Part shown: one piece after another, positions 43,191 to 51,396 of the stretch
Layout of the letters: the number at the start of each line of letters is the position of its first letter
Numbering within the stretch: position 1 is the stretch's first letter
DNA from: JBOHTO01 sp050733695
GTDB lineage: Bacteria; Gemmatimonadota; Gemmatimonadetes; Gemmatimonadales; Gemmatimonadaceae
NCBI GenBank assembly: GCA_050733695.1
Contig: JBOHTO010000111.1
Coordinates: forward strand, 1 to 57,622
Direction: 5' to 3'
Length of the DNA: 57,622 nt
Notes under the pieces: model-generated
The model's input: the letters and a program-made list of their open reading frames with translations, nothing else
Database searches by the model: none
Told to the model about the DNA's origin: nothing
Made by a program: the position numbers and the translations under genes

Positions 43191-43954
43191 GTGACATCCC
43201 TGTGGCATGGCACTGGGGCGCCGTGGATGCACGCTACCACGGCCCCCATGAAACGCGCCTCACGCACCGTGACGCGGCGTGCGATCTCTGGGTGCGCAAC
43301 GACCGACTCGCCGCGGGACGCGGCTATGCGGCGGCCCCAGCAACCGCGCGACGCGAACTGGCGCACGTGGGCGCCATTCTCCGACTGCGCGGACGGGGGC
43401 GCTATCATCTGCACGCCTCGGGAGCGGTCGCTCCCGAAGGCCGCGCATGGCTGCTCGCCGGCGACAGTGGCGCGGGCAAATCCACCCTCGCCTACTCGCT
43501 GGCTCGCGCGGGGTGGCGCGTGCTGGGCGACGACACCGTCATTCTGGAGATGAGCGGTAGGGGGCTCATCGCGCATCCATGGCACGCCCCGCTGCAGGTG
43601 AGCAGCATACTCGCTGTCCACTTTCCCGAAATAGCCTCGCGCCAACCGGACTCCGCCCGCATCGATCGACGTGCCCGCGTCCCCATGCCAGTGGAGCGTG
43701 CGTGTGCATCACCGGTCATGGGGATCACCATACTCGAGCGCGCAGCGTCCTGTCGTGTGGAGCTGCTGTCGCCCGTTGTCGCTCTCGCGATGCTGATTCG
43801 TCAGTCCCCATGGGTGGCCATCGACGATGAGGCCTCGCGAGCGCACCTGGACGTTCTGCGGCACATTGCCGCTGTACTCCCGGTCGTCCGCATGAGTCAC
43901 ACGCCAGCGGAACTCTCCACCTTCGGACGGGCGCTTACAGAGATGGTCGCATGA
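43187..43954 (+). CDS. HPr kinase-like protein (HprK-related) of the RiPP operon
   Basis: The protein is 255 residues from the GTG at 43187, which overlaps the previous stop as GTGA. An ATG at 43163 is possible but lies deeper in the upstream gene. The P-loop GDSGAGKST (Lys98) is preceded by YHLHASGAVAPEGRAWLLA and followed by GWRVLGDDTVIL and HPWHAPLQVS, the layout of HPr-kinase-fold proteins. In lasso clusters of the paeninodin type, such kinases phosphorylate the C-terminal residue of the precursor. Here they could act on the precursor or its product. The precursor has one Ser (59) in the core region, plus Thr38 and Tyr33 and Tyr48. Confidence 0.85.
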   Translation: MSDIPVAWHWGAVDARYHGPHETRLTHRDAACDLWVRNDRLAAGRGYAAAPATARRELAHVGAILRLRGRGRYHLHASGAVAPEGRAWLLAGDSGAGKSTLAYSLARAGWRVLGDDTVILEMSGRGLIAHPWHAPLQVSSILAVHFPEIASRQPDSARIDRRARVPMPVERACASPVMGITILERAASCRVELLSPVVALAMLIRQSPWVAIDDEASRAHLDVLRHIAAVLPVVRMSHTPAELSTFGRALTEMVA

Positions 43955-44217
43955 CTATCTGCCGAGTGTCCTCCGATGCCGCCTGCGCCATGCTCGAAGA
44001 TGGCGCGGTCGTGCTCCACCTGGGGACGAAGCGTTACTACTCACTGAACGAGACGGGCGCGTTCATCTGGTCCATGCTGGAGAAGGGCTCGCACGGCGAG
44101 GACATCGTCGCCAGTCTCGTCGTGAACTACGCCGTCGACGAGACCTCGGCGGCCGTGGCTGTCGACCGGTTACTAAGGGAGTTGCTTGCGGACCGACTCG
44201 TCGAGCGAGCAGTGTGA
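43951..44217 (+). CDS. PqqD-like RiPP recognition element (lasso B1-type)
   Basis: This 88-residue winged-helix protein has the PqqD/B1 pattern: DGAVVLHLGTKRYYSLNETG, AFIWSMLEKGSHGEDIVASL, and AAVAVDRLLRELLADRLVE. Proteins of this fold bind leader peptides and present them to modifying enzymes. The lasso B1 member reads the YxxPxL motif, which the precursor carries in modified form. The ATG at 43951 overlaps the kinase stop (ATGA), and the gene's own stop overlaps the next start (GTGA). Confidence 0.9.
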   Translation: MTICRVSSDAACAMLEDGAVVLHLGTKRYYSLNETGAFIWSMLEKGSHGEDIVASLVVNYAVDETSAAVAVDRLLRELLADRLVERAV

Positions 44218-44603
44218 GCGAACGGATGCTCGGGCGGGTGCTGGCTGCCGTGCTTCCACTCGCTCTCCGTTTCTGGTCACTGCGGCGCGTGCTCTGGCTC
44301 TGCGATCGCATTCCCCCCCTTCCTCCCGGTGTGCCGGCACCGCCGGTGGAACGTCTTGCCCGACAGGCCCGTCGACTGCTTGCGCACGGTCACGGGCCCT
44401 GGACCGACACGTGTCTCTCGCGGTCCGTGCTGTTGTATGCGCTGCTCAGGCGTCACCGGTACGAGCCGCACCTTCACATAGGTGCGGCCGGGCGAGCCAA
44501 TTGCTTCACCGCACACGCATGGCTCACCGTCGACGGCAACTCCGTGCTCGAGCCAGCGCCGCAGACTGACGGCTATCGTGACCTTCTTGTGCATCATGTA
44601 TAG
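44214..44603 (+). CDS. Lasso-peptide biosynthesis B2-type leader peptidase
   Basis: This 129-residue transglutaminase-like cysteine protease starts at a GTG at 44214. The catalytic triad is Cys67 in WTDTCLSRSVLL, His101 in FTAHAWLTVDG and Asp107 in the same motif. LARQARRLLAHGHGPWTDTCL and HLHIGAAG complete the B2 signature. In lasso pathways B2 cleaves the leader just after the residue following the conserved Thr, using B1 to hold the leader. The short length is normal for a split B2. Its TAG overlaps the next ATG by 8 bp. Confidence 0.9.
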   Translation: MSERMLGRVLAAVLPLALRFWSLRRVLWLCDRIPPLPPGVPAPPVERLARQARRLLAHGHGPWTDTCLSRSVLLYALLRRHRYEPHLHIGAAGRANCFTAHAWLTVDGNSVLEPAPQTDGYRDLLVHHV

Positions 44604-46482
44604 CGCGACTGTCTACGATGCGATGGTTGCCGCCGTCCTCGGCAGCAGTCGCGACGAAGGGCTGTGGCGCCGCGCACTCGCAGCGCCCGCTCGTCTCTGG
44701 GCCCGTGCGCTCTGGATCGAGCAGTGTGGGCCGCAGCTCGCCCGCGCACAGCGTTCGATGCAATCATTCGCGGAGACGCCACCGTACCTCGAGCAGCTCC
44801 TGCAGCGCACAACACTGGATGTGAAGATCAACGCGATGTGCGTGCGACAGCAGGTACTCGAGGTCGCCGCCGTCGCCGAGGAGGAAGGAATTCCGATCGT
44901 CGCCCTGAAGGGAGCGGCGCGGGTGCTTTTTGGCAAGAGCGAAGAGCGATGCTGCGCCGACATAGACCTCCTCGTCCTGCCGCAAGACGCGGGGCGCCTG
45001 CACACGCTGATGCGCGAGCGTCTCGGATACGCACCGGCGCGAGCTGCGGAACGGCATCATCTCGCGGAGCTGCGCCGCCCGGGTGATCTGCCACTCGAAA
45101 TCCACCACCGGCTCTGGTGCCCGGAATCCGGGCTCGCCGCTGCGACCTGGCGCGACGCGAGTACAGTGGTGGGCTGGACTGCGTTGCTGCTGCCGTCGGC
45201 AACCGACCACCTGCTTCACACGCTCGAACACTCCACGGCGGGCGCATGGGGATGGCACTATCGGCTTCGTGACATCGTCGACTGCGCGACCGCATGGGGC
45301 CACGAGATCGACAGTGACCGGGTCGCTGAATTCGTTCGCGCGAGCAGTGACCATGGCGCGCTCGAGCTGCTGCTTTCCGCCGCACACGATCTGCGCACCG
45401 TGATCCCGGCAGCACGGGGCGATTCCTGGCGCGCTATCCGTCGCGTTGCCGTCGCACGGCTCGCGACGGCGGCAGTAGTGATGTCTCCCGCCGTCGCGCA
45501 CCGGATGGCGCGGTTTGCCGGCGTGGCGGCCGAAGCATCGCCGCGGTTGGCCGGACGGCTGGGCGCCGCGTGGGGTCTTGCCCTCACGCGCTCTCTGCGA
45601 CGATCATGGCGCTGGCATGCGCGTGCAGCCGTCACGGCTCTGGGTGTGGCGGCGACCGGATGCGCCGATCCGACTAACGCGAAGGCGTTGGCTACGCCTG
45701 CATTCCTGTTCGTCTCGGAGGTGGACGGCCGCAACCAGTTATTCCGGCTGCGCAATGACACCATCGCCCGGCTCACCGTCACCGGTGCCGACGAGATGGA
45801 TCCGCACAGCGCCGCCGGTCGCGTCGTGTTCACATCATGGCGGGATGGAAACGCGGAGATCTATGTAGCAGACGAGGAGCTGACGACGCAGATGCGAATC
45901 ACCACAAGTGCGGCCACCGACAATGAGCCCGCGCTCGATCCTACGGCTGCACGCGTCGCGTTCGTCAGCGCGAGGAGCGGGACGCCGAGACTGTGGCTCA
46001 TGGATGCGGGTGGTGGCGTCGCAGAACTACTCGAGACGGGCTCGGATGGATACATCCCCGAACGCGCGCCGGTGTGGAGCCCGGACGGCTCGCGCATCGC
46101 GTTCACCTCCACGCGCACCGGCACAACACAGGTATTCGTCGTGCCGGCAGCAGGTGGAACAGCCGAGCAGTTGACGCACGAAGCCGCCGGTGCGCTTGAC
46201 CCCGCGTGGGCACTGGGAGGCTCGTCGGTCGTTTACACGGCGCTCGGCGGTCCGGTGCGCCTTCGCGTCGTAGAGATCGCCACCGCGAGTACGCGGGATC
46301 TCGCCGTGGCCGACGATGCAGGCGGGCTGGGAGACGCAGCATGCGAAGGTTCGCTGTGTCTGGCGGTTCTCGCTCCGGACGGCACCGGGGGCGATATCAT
46401 TCTCCTCGACGCGAGCCGAGGATTCGTGCATGCAGTGCTGGCTCGGCCGGAAGACGACCGACAGCCAGCACTCGTGCGGTGA
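44596..46482 (+). CDS. Nucleotidyltransferase fused to a lipobox-bearing beta-propeller
   Basis: The protein is 628 residues from the ATG at 44596. Residues 1-330 form a nucleotidyltransferase of the type found in RiPP clusters: IPIVALKGAARVLFG, ADIDLLVLPQDAGRLHTLMR, LEIHHRLW and HLLHTLEHSTAGAWGWHYRL. Residues 334-356 then form a lipoprotein-like signal (RRSWRWHAR, then AAVTALGVAATGC with Cys356). Residues 360-628 form a TolB/PD40-type propeller (DEMDPHSAAGRVVFTSWRDG, APVWSPDGSRIAFTSTRTGT). Either this is a true fusion, with the domains on opposite membrane sides, or the propeller is a separate lipoprotein initiated at a weak codon (CTG at 45595). It is the last gene of the operon. Confidence 0.82.
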   Translation: MYSATVYDAMVAAVLGSSRDEGLWRRALAAPARLWARALWIEQCGPQLARAQRSMQSFAETPPYLEQLLQRTTLDVKINAMCVRQQVLEVAAVAEEEGIPIVALKGAARVLFGKSEERCCADIDLLVLPQDAGRLHTLMRERLGYAPARAAERHHLAELRRPGDLPLEIHHRLWCPESGLAAATWRDASTVVGWTALLLPSATDHLLHTLEHSTAGAWGWHYRLRDIVDCATAWGHEIDSDRVAEFVRASSDHGALELLLSAAHDLRTVIPAARGDSWRAIRRVAVARLATAAVVMSPAVAHRMARFAGVAAEASPRLAGRLGAAWGLALTRSLRRSWRWHARAAVTALGVAATGCADPTNAKALATPAFLFVSEVDGRNQLFRLRNDTIARLTVTGADEMDPHSAAGRVVFTSWRDGNAEIYVADEELTTQMRITTSAATDNEPALDPTAARVAFVSARSGTPRLWLMDAGGGVAELLETGSDGYIPERAPVWSPDGSRIAFTSTRTGTTQVFVVPAAGGTAEQLTHEAAGALDPAWALGGSSVVYTALGGPVRLRVVEIATASTRDLAVADDAGGLGDAACEGSLCLAVLAPDGTGGDIILLDASRGFVHAVLARPEDDRQPALVR

Positions 46483-46568
46483 GGTAGCGGGCATAAGGAC
46501 CCGCGCAGCATTGCCCATCGGCGGCGTCATCCCCGTTCTTCCAGTGTCGTCATTCCGTCATCCAGTGT

Positions 46569-46596
46569 CGTCATTTCCGCGAAAGCGGGAATCCAG
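46569..46596. repeat. REP-like palindrome, copy 4
   Basis: The stretch tttccgcgaaagcgggaatc, flanked by cgtca and cag, is a close match to the dispersed core. A direct repeat of ccagtgtcgtcatt (46541 and 46562) precedes it. It lies in the 159-bp gap after the RiPP operon. Confidence 0.85.
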
Positions 46597-46641
46597 TTTC
46601 GCCTTCGCTCCTGGACGCGGGTCAACTCTCCTCATTAGACC

Positions 46642-47817
46642 ATGACAGATCATGCCCTGAATAGTTCGTCCGGCCGGATCGCGCACGACCACGGCGAAGG
46701 GAACTGGTGGCAGAGCGTTCACCGCGCATTCGCGGAGTTTCTCTGGTTCCGCCTCGCTCTCTTTGCACTCATCACGCTGGCGACCGTCAACGAGCCGTTC
46801 AACCCTGTCTTTGCCGCTTCATTCGCGTTCATACTCACCGTGGTCGCCCTGCTTCTTCTGATCGTCCTTCTCTATACGACGATCAATCAGATGCGCCCTG
46901 TCGAGATCGTGGAAGCGGTGCACCATCTCACGCTGGCAGCTCGCGAGCGGCAACTGCCCCTCCTGCGCCGCACGCGGCGGCATCCGATCTCCCGCGCGAC
47001 CGTGACGGTGCCGGTCCGCGTTGCGACTCACGGTTTTGTGACTCATCTGGATCTGCATGCGATCGGAACCTGCCTTGCCAGGGCGAAGGGCGAGGTGGAG
47101 ATCGACCTGGCGGTGTCGACCGGGAGCTTTGTCGCGTTCGGCGACACGATCGCGTACATCGCCGCAGATCACAAGGAGGACGCCGACGCCCTCGTCGATC
47201 CCACGTGCACCGCGATCCGCCTGGAGCGCCAGCGGGATATCATGCTGGATCCAGCCTACGGCATAGAGCAACTGGAGACCATCGCGTGGACGTCGGTATC
47301 GACGTCCAAGTCCAACCCGGCGCCGGGACTGCTGACGATTCAGAGCCTGCGCGATCTGCTCGCACGCTGGGCGATCGAGCAGCAGCAACAGGCACCCGAA
47401 CCGGATGGCGCAACCTGCCTGCCGGTTGTCTATCGCGACAACGTCATCCCGCGTCTCTTTGATGCACTCGAGACGTTGGCCGTTGTCTCCACCGAATCGA
47501 TGCAGCACCAGAATTTCATCGAGGTGCTGCGGGTCTTCACGGTGATGTTCGGGCGTCTGCCCTCGGAACAGCAGGAGCGAGCCGAGGATCTCATACTTCG
47601 CGTCCTGCCCGGCCTGGGCGACCATGTTCTCACCGCCGAGCTCGATGCCGCGCTACGTGCTCTCGCCGGGGCGCTCGAACGCGCGTCGCGGCACGACACC
47701 GCCGCGGCGGTGGAAGCAGCACGCGCGAAGCTCGCGTCCACCATCGGGGAGCTTCACTCGCGATCCACGCGGGCGGAGGGCGGGAAGGGAACCCGCGCAG
47801 AGTGGCCGCGACAGTAA
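46642..47817 (+). CDS. DUF2254-family membrane protein
   Basis: The protein is 391 residues. Two hydrophobic helices (about 33-50 and 57-80) anchor it. Typical DUF2254 features follow: THGFVTHLDLHAIGTCLARA, VSTGSFVAFGDTIAYIAADH, RQRDIMLDPAYGIEQLETIA (counterpart of RTxxQDxxFGIRQLxEIA) and SKSNPAPGLLTIQSLRDLLA in place of SPGINDPFTA. The protein is shorter at the N-terminus than many members. Function is unknown. The Gln-rich loop AIEQQQQAPEP is low complexity. It has its own spacer after the RiPP operon and is probably unrelated to it. Confidence 0.75.
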   Translation: MTDHALNSSSGRIAHDHGEGNWWQSVHRAFAEFLWFRLALFALITLATVNEPFNPVFAASFAFILTVVALLLLIVLLYTTINQMRPVEIVEAVHHLTLAARERQLPLLRRTRRHPISRATVTVPVRVATHGFVTHLDLHAIGTCLARAKGEVEIDLAVSTGSFVAFGDTIAYIAADHKEDADALVDPTCTAIRLERQRDIMLDPAYGIEQLETIAWTSVSTSKSNPAPGLLTIQSLRDLLARWAIEQQQQAPEPDGATCLPVVYRDNVIPRLFDALETLAVVSTESMQHQNFIEVLRVFTVMFGRLPSEQQERAEDLILRVLPGLGDHVLTAELDAALRALAGALERASRHDTAAAVEAARAKLASTIGELHSRSTRAEGGKGTRAEWPRQ

Positions 47818-47830
47818 TCCAACCGGCCAG

Positions 47831-48772
47831 TCACCGGCGGCGTTCCAGCGCGCCGCGGTCCCACCCCGCGAGCTCCGCGGCAGCCTCGTAGCTGCTCTCG
47901 AGAAATTGCAGCAGCGCCTGGTCGGGCGAGTTGGCCTTGCGGACCTCCTCATACGGTATCACGAACTCCGACAGCTCGCGACTGTAGTACGCACCACTCG
48001 GCCGTACGCCTGCCTTGGCGAGCCCGGCCGGCTCCGGATACGCGTACGCATAGAAGGCCGCTTCCTGCATCTGCGCACTCCCCGGCCAGAAGCCGACGCT
48101 TATCACCTCGTGCGAGTACGCCTCTCGCATCACCCAGTTCGCAACGTTCGGCGCACCACCCGGATGCTCCGGCGCAGGTCGCCCGGAGAAGCGCGTGAGC
48201 GCGAGATCGAAGCTCCCCCAGAAGAAATGTACGGGGCTCGATTTCCCTACGAAGCGACCGCGGAACTCCTTCAGGACACGGTCAGCCTGCACGAGCAGAC
48301 GCCAGAAGCGATTCACGTACTCGGAGTCGTACGCCGAATGCTCGTTATCGGCTGCAAAAGGTATCGCGCGTTCGACCTCGACCGGACGCGCGAGCATCTC
48401 GACGTCGATGTTCAGGGCGTGCAGTACCGCCATGTACTCCGCATGGAACTCTGCCACCGACCGCGGAATCAACGGCAATGCGCGCCGCGCGCCCTGGCTC
48501 GTGCGCACGAGAAGGTTGTGATCCACGAAGTCGAAATCGACCGTGAACGTTCGGTCATCCACAGGCATGGGCGATGTCGTGAGCCCCCGGGAAGTCACGT
48601 AGAGTGGCACGTTCCACCAGTGGTTCTCCATCGGCGCCAGCGCCAGGCGGGTTTTCCCGATGATCTGCGTCCACATGTGCAGCGTGGCGCAACTCTCCTT
48701 CCATTCGCCGTACGGAAGGTGTGGCCAGGTGTCGGCGCTCCTGGAGTCACCCGTGCTGCGCGACTGGTTCAT
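47831..48772 (-). CDS. DUF5996-family protein
   Basis: The protein is 313 residues from the ATG at 48772, which has the strong site aggaggatcag directly upstream. Soluble, no signal peptide. Features of the family include TWPHLPYGEWKESCATLHMW, TQIIGKTRLAL, NHWWNVPLYVTSRGLTTSP, FDFVDHNLLVRTSQG, PVHFFWGSFDLALTRFSGR and HEVISVGFWPGS. Function is not known. The conserved HWWN and HFFWGSFD with many His and Trp suggest a binding or catalytic pocket. It ends 13 bp from the convergent DUF2254 gene. Confidence 0.82.
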   Translation of the reverse strand: MNQSRSTGDSRSADTWPHLPYGEWKESCATLHMWTQIIGKTRLALAPMENHWWNVPLYVTSRGLTTSPMPVDDRTFTVDFDFVDHNLLVRTSQGARRALPLIPRSVAEFHAEYMAVLHALNIDVEMLARPVEVERAIPFAADNEHSAYDSEYVNRFWRLLVQADRVLKEFRGRFVGKSSPVHFFWGSFDLALTRFSGRPAPEHPGGAPNVANWVMREAYSHEVISVGFWPGSAQMQEAAFYAYAYPEPAGLAKAGVRPSGAYYSRELSEFVIPYEEVRKANSPDQALLQFLESSYEAAAELAGWDRGALERRR

Positions 48773-48891
48773 CTGATCCTCCTCTGACTCGCAGTCGAAT
48801 CCGTGTAGACCCAACGCACCCGCCGCTGCTCAACGCGAGCGATCACGCTACGAGCGTTACAACATATGGCCAACTCCGGATTTCAAGGCAA

Positions 48892-48931
48892 GGATCAGGC
48901 AGGGATCAGGCAGGGATCAGGCAGGGATCAG
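48892..48931. repeat. 11-bp tandem repeat overlapping a stop codon
   Basis: Three exact copies of ggatcaggcag (48892-48924) plus a partial fourth copy lie at the 3' end of the monooxygenase gene. Its minus-strand TGA (48930-48928) is inside the partial copy. Confidence 0.9.
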
Positions 48932-50532
48932 CTTCCACGCTGCGTGATGACATACTGTCGCAACCGGGCACCCTGCTCCGACTGTTGCCCCGGGCGTGCT
49001 CCCCCTCCCCCCGGGGGTGGTATCACCAGCCCGATATGGCCATCGGGGCGGACCAGATACACGGCATTGCGCTGCAGTCCGGCCCGGCGCGCGCGCGGCC
49101 GCCATGGAAACACATGCACGGGCAGTCGATGCTGCTCACACACAGCGCATACATCCGGCATGACGTCGCCGTAGATGTGCACTTGCCAATCCAGCGATTC
49201 GAGCGGCGCGAAATTGTCGACGCCGTCGTCCTCCGGCTCCACCCATGGCAGACGGTCACCGCCTCGAATCCGTCCCGCCCGTCCCGCACTCAACGGGCTC
49301 GCCCGGTAATTGACGCTGGTCTGCGAGACAATGCGAAAGATGAATCGCCGGGCAGCAGGAAGCGCGAACAGGAGCGGAATCACTCGGGGTGCGATCACGA
49401 GCCGGAGCAGTCGCGCCATTGCACTCTCGCTGGTCACCGCTGTGAAGGCGCGATCGGTGGTCGCGACCAACCGCCGGGCGAATGCGATGCGCTCGGCCTC
49501 GTAGCTGTCCAGGATGCTGTAGACTGCGCGCCCCTGCAGGACGGCGGCGAGCTTCCATGCAAGGTTGATGGCGTCACCGATGCCGGTATTCATCCCCTGG
49601 CCGCCGACTGGACTGTGGATGTGTGCAGCGTCGCCCAGAAGAAACACGCGATCCTTGCGGAAGCGATCGGCTACACGATGGTGCACACGGTAGGTCGCGA
49701 ACCAGTTCACGCGATCGACGTCGATGCGCATCCATGTGAGTACGCGTTTGCTGACATCGTTCCACGAGAGGTTCTCCTGCACGCGATCGGCGTCCTGGCG
49801 CACGGTGCCGACGAGCCGTGCGCGTCCGCCGCCCTTCAATGGAAACACGGCGAGAAAGTCGGTCGTATCGAGCGCAACATGCACCTCGCCGTTCAGCGCC
49901 GGCCCGCCGCCATCCACGTCCGCAACATGAAACACGTGCGCGTACGTGCCACCCTGAAAACCGATCTGTAACTTCTCGCGCACGGTGGAATGGGCGCCGT
50001 CACACCCGGCGAGAAATGCAGCCTCGCACGTCAGCACGCGATTCGGCTGTGCGAGACGTGCCACGACGCCGTGGGGTGTCTGTTCGCAATCGGTAAGCTC
50101 CGTCTGCCGCTCGATCGTTACACCAGCCTCGGCCAGACGATCGATCAGCAGACGCTCGTGCTCGTCCTGGGCGAAAAGCAGCGGGTAGGGAAACGGACTG
50201 ACGCTCCGGCCCATGTCGTCGAACGCCGCGCGAGCCACTTTCTCACCGCGGACCCAGACGTTGACCGCCATTGCCCTGCGTGAACGTTCCACGACCTCGG
50301 CGGCAAGACCTGTCTGGCTGTACCACTCGAGGGTGCGCGCCTGCACCGCCACCGCGCGCGACGTCGTTGCCGGTGCCGTTGTCCTGTCAATGATCCTGAC
50401 GCGCACGCCGAGACGGGTCAGCCACAGGCCCAGCACCAGGCCCGTCGGTCCAGCGCCGACGATGAGCACGTCGGTTTTCTGCACGGGAGACGCCAAGCCG
50501 CTTACGCTGCCGACCCGATTTGAAAGCAGCAT
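48928..50532 (-). CDS. FAD-dependent monooxygenase (PheA/TfdB-like aromatic hydroxylase type)
   Basis: The protein is 534 residues. It has the FAD dinucleotide motif DVLIVGAGPTGLVLGLWLTR, the NADPH/FAD DG motif FLAGCDGAHSTVR and the GD motif FLLGDAAHIHSPVGGQGMNTG, the three hallmarks of class A flavin hydroxylases. The C-terminal thioredoxin-like part (LDWQVHIYGDV, VHVFPWR, VYLVRPDGHIGLV) resembles phenol and polyketide hydroxylases. Substrate unknown. An ATG start at 50532 (used here) overlaps the upstream regulator by 31 bp. A GTG at 50484, 18 bp after that gene's stop, is an alternative that begins just before the FAD motif. It is probably co-transcribed with, and controlled by, the regulator. 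Confidence 0.9.
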   Translation of the reverse strand: MLLSNRVGSVSGLASPVQKTDVLIVGAGPTGLVLGLWLTRLGVRVRIIDRTTAPATTSRAVAVQARTLEWYSQTGLAAEVVERSRRAMAVNVWVRGEKVARAAFDDMGRSVSPFPYPLLFAQDEHERLLIDRLAEAGVTIERQTELTDCEQTPHGVVARLAQPNRVLTCEAAFLAGCDGAHSTVREKLQIGFQGGTYAHVFHVADVDGGGPALNGEVHVALDTTDFLAVFPLKGGGRARLVGTVRQDADRVQENLSWNDVSKRVLTWMRIDVDRVNWFATYRVHHRVADRFRKDRVFLLGDAAHIHSPVGGQGMNTGIGDAINLAWKLAAVLQGRAVYSILDSYEAERIAFARRLVATTDRAFTAVTSESAMARLLRLVIAPRVIPLLFALPAARRFIFRIVSQTSVNYRASPLSAGRAGRIRGGDRLPWVEPEDDGVDNFAPLESLDWQVHIYGDVMPDVCAVCEQHRLPVHVFPWRPRARRAGLQRNAVYLVRPDGHIGLVIPPPGGGGARPGQQSEQGARLRQYVITQRGS

Positions 50533-51146
50533 TGCGGTCGATCCCCCCGGTCGCAGGTTTCGCGGACCGGTGCGCCGACGACCTCGCTCAGCAGGGACTC
50601 GACCGCGCGACACACCTCTGGCCGACGCGCCGTTGCCGCAGAGAGGGGACATCCGCACCCACGGATCGAAAGCGCGCCGCCACGCTGCTCAACCTGTGTG
50701 TCGCCCCCGAGCGAGTTGAGGAGCGCCGCGCCGGCTCGGACGCGCACCTCGAGAGCATCTTCGGCGCGGGGGCGCGGCACCCCGGCCGCCAGTCGCCGCC
50801 CGACAGCCTGCATCAGCTCGGCACTACGCTCGGACGCCATCTGCGCGGCCAACTCGTCGAGAAGCGCGCCCAGGACGGGCACATAGGCGCGTGAAAGCAA
50901 CGCCTCGGCATCCGGGTGGATCTCGTACAGCGTAGCGGGCTTCCCCGGACCGTCAACCCGGCGCACCCCGTCCTGGCGAACGAGACCGTCGCGCTCCAGG
51001 GTGGACAGGTGCGACCGAACGGCGTTGTCCGTGAGCCCGACGAGTTCTGCCAGTTCGTCGACCGTCTGCGAGCCACGTCTCAGAAGGGCGACGATCTGCC
51101 CTCGCGTAGTATCGAAAAAACGCCTGCTGAGTCCGGCGACGGGCAT
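50502..51146 (-). CDS. Winged-helix regulator with C-terminal Cys cluster (SufR-like)
   Basis: This 214-residue protein has an N-terminal winged helix (FFDTTRGQIVALLRRGSQTV, DELAELVGLTDNAVRSHLST, LERDGLVRQ) of the ArsR/DeoR type. A long helical middle is followed by a Cys-rich end: GCGCPLSAA, RRPEVCRAVESLL, ETCDRGD and QCCFQI, with Cys at 164, 166, 179, 198, 206 and 207. This layout matches SufR-type regulators that bind an Fe-S cluster and repress genes for Fe-S assembly or redox stress. No suf genes are near. The adjacent genes are a flavin monooxygenase and, divergently, a Rieske/FAD oxidoreductase and a ferritin-like DUF4142 protein. Confidence 0.82.
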   Translation of the reverse strand: MPVAGLSRRFFDTTRGQIVALLRRGSQTVDELAELVGLTDNAVRSHLSTLERDGLVRQDGVRRVDGPGKPATLYEIHPDAEALLSRAYVPVLGALLDELAAQMASERSAELMQAVGRRLAAGVPRPRAEDALEVRVRAGAALLNSLGGDTQVEQRGGALSIRGCGCPLSAATARRPEVCRAVESLLSEVVGAPVRETCDRGDRPQCCFQIGSAA

Positions 51147-51156
51147 TCCGAATCCC

Positions 51157-51180
51157 TCCCCCCCTTTGATGTGGGGGGAA
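51157..51180. promoter_or_regulatory. C/G hairpin in the regulator 5' untranslated region
   Basis: cccccc and gggggg arms around tttgatgt could pair in the leader RNA or DNA just upstream of the regulator start (51146), between it and the -10. Confidence 0.35.
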
Positions 51181-51207
51181 ATTACCGCATTGTCCGCGTT
51201 CTGTCAA
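51179..51207 (-). promoter_or_regulatory. Promoter of the regulator-monooxygenase operon
   Basis: On the minus strand TTGACA (51207-51202) and TAATTT (51184-51179) are 17 bp apart. The expected transcription start is about 25 bp upstream of the ATG at 51146. Confidence 0.65.
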
Positions 51208-51224
51208 TTATTTACCATTATCAC

Positions 51225-51253
51225 TTGACAAATAGTGGTCAACCGCATATCTA
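51225..51253 (+). promoter_or_regulatory. Promoter of the DUF4142/oxidoreductase genes, with overlapping inverted repeat
   Basis: TTGACA (51225-51230) and TATCTA (51248-51253) are 17 bp apart. Its -35 faces the -35 of the opposite promoter across 17 bp. The inverted repeat CACT-N8-AGTG (51223-51238) covers the -35 and is a good candidate operator for the adjacent Cys-rich regulator. Confidence 0.6.
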
Positions 51254-51396
51254 TCCCCCGGCCACCCGGATCACCCGCAACTCATGCCCCGGGCAGGTCG
51301 CAGGGAAACCAGGAGTCGACCCATGGCACCGCCCTGGACGGATGACTGGCCCCTGAACGATCGATGGCAGGACAACCCGCTTCATGGAGAGATGAT

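Noticed and set aside
40493..46482. Standard lasso-peptide cluster
   Set aside because: B1-like, B2, kinase and nucleotidyltransferase are present, but the asparagine-synthetase-like cyclase is absent. The precursor core lacks the ring-forming acidic residue, and a radical SAM enzyme is present.
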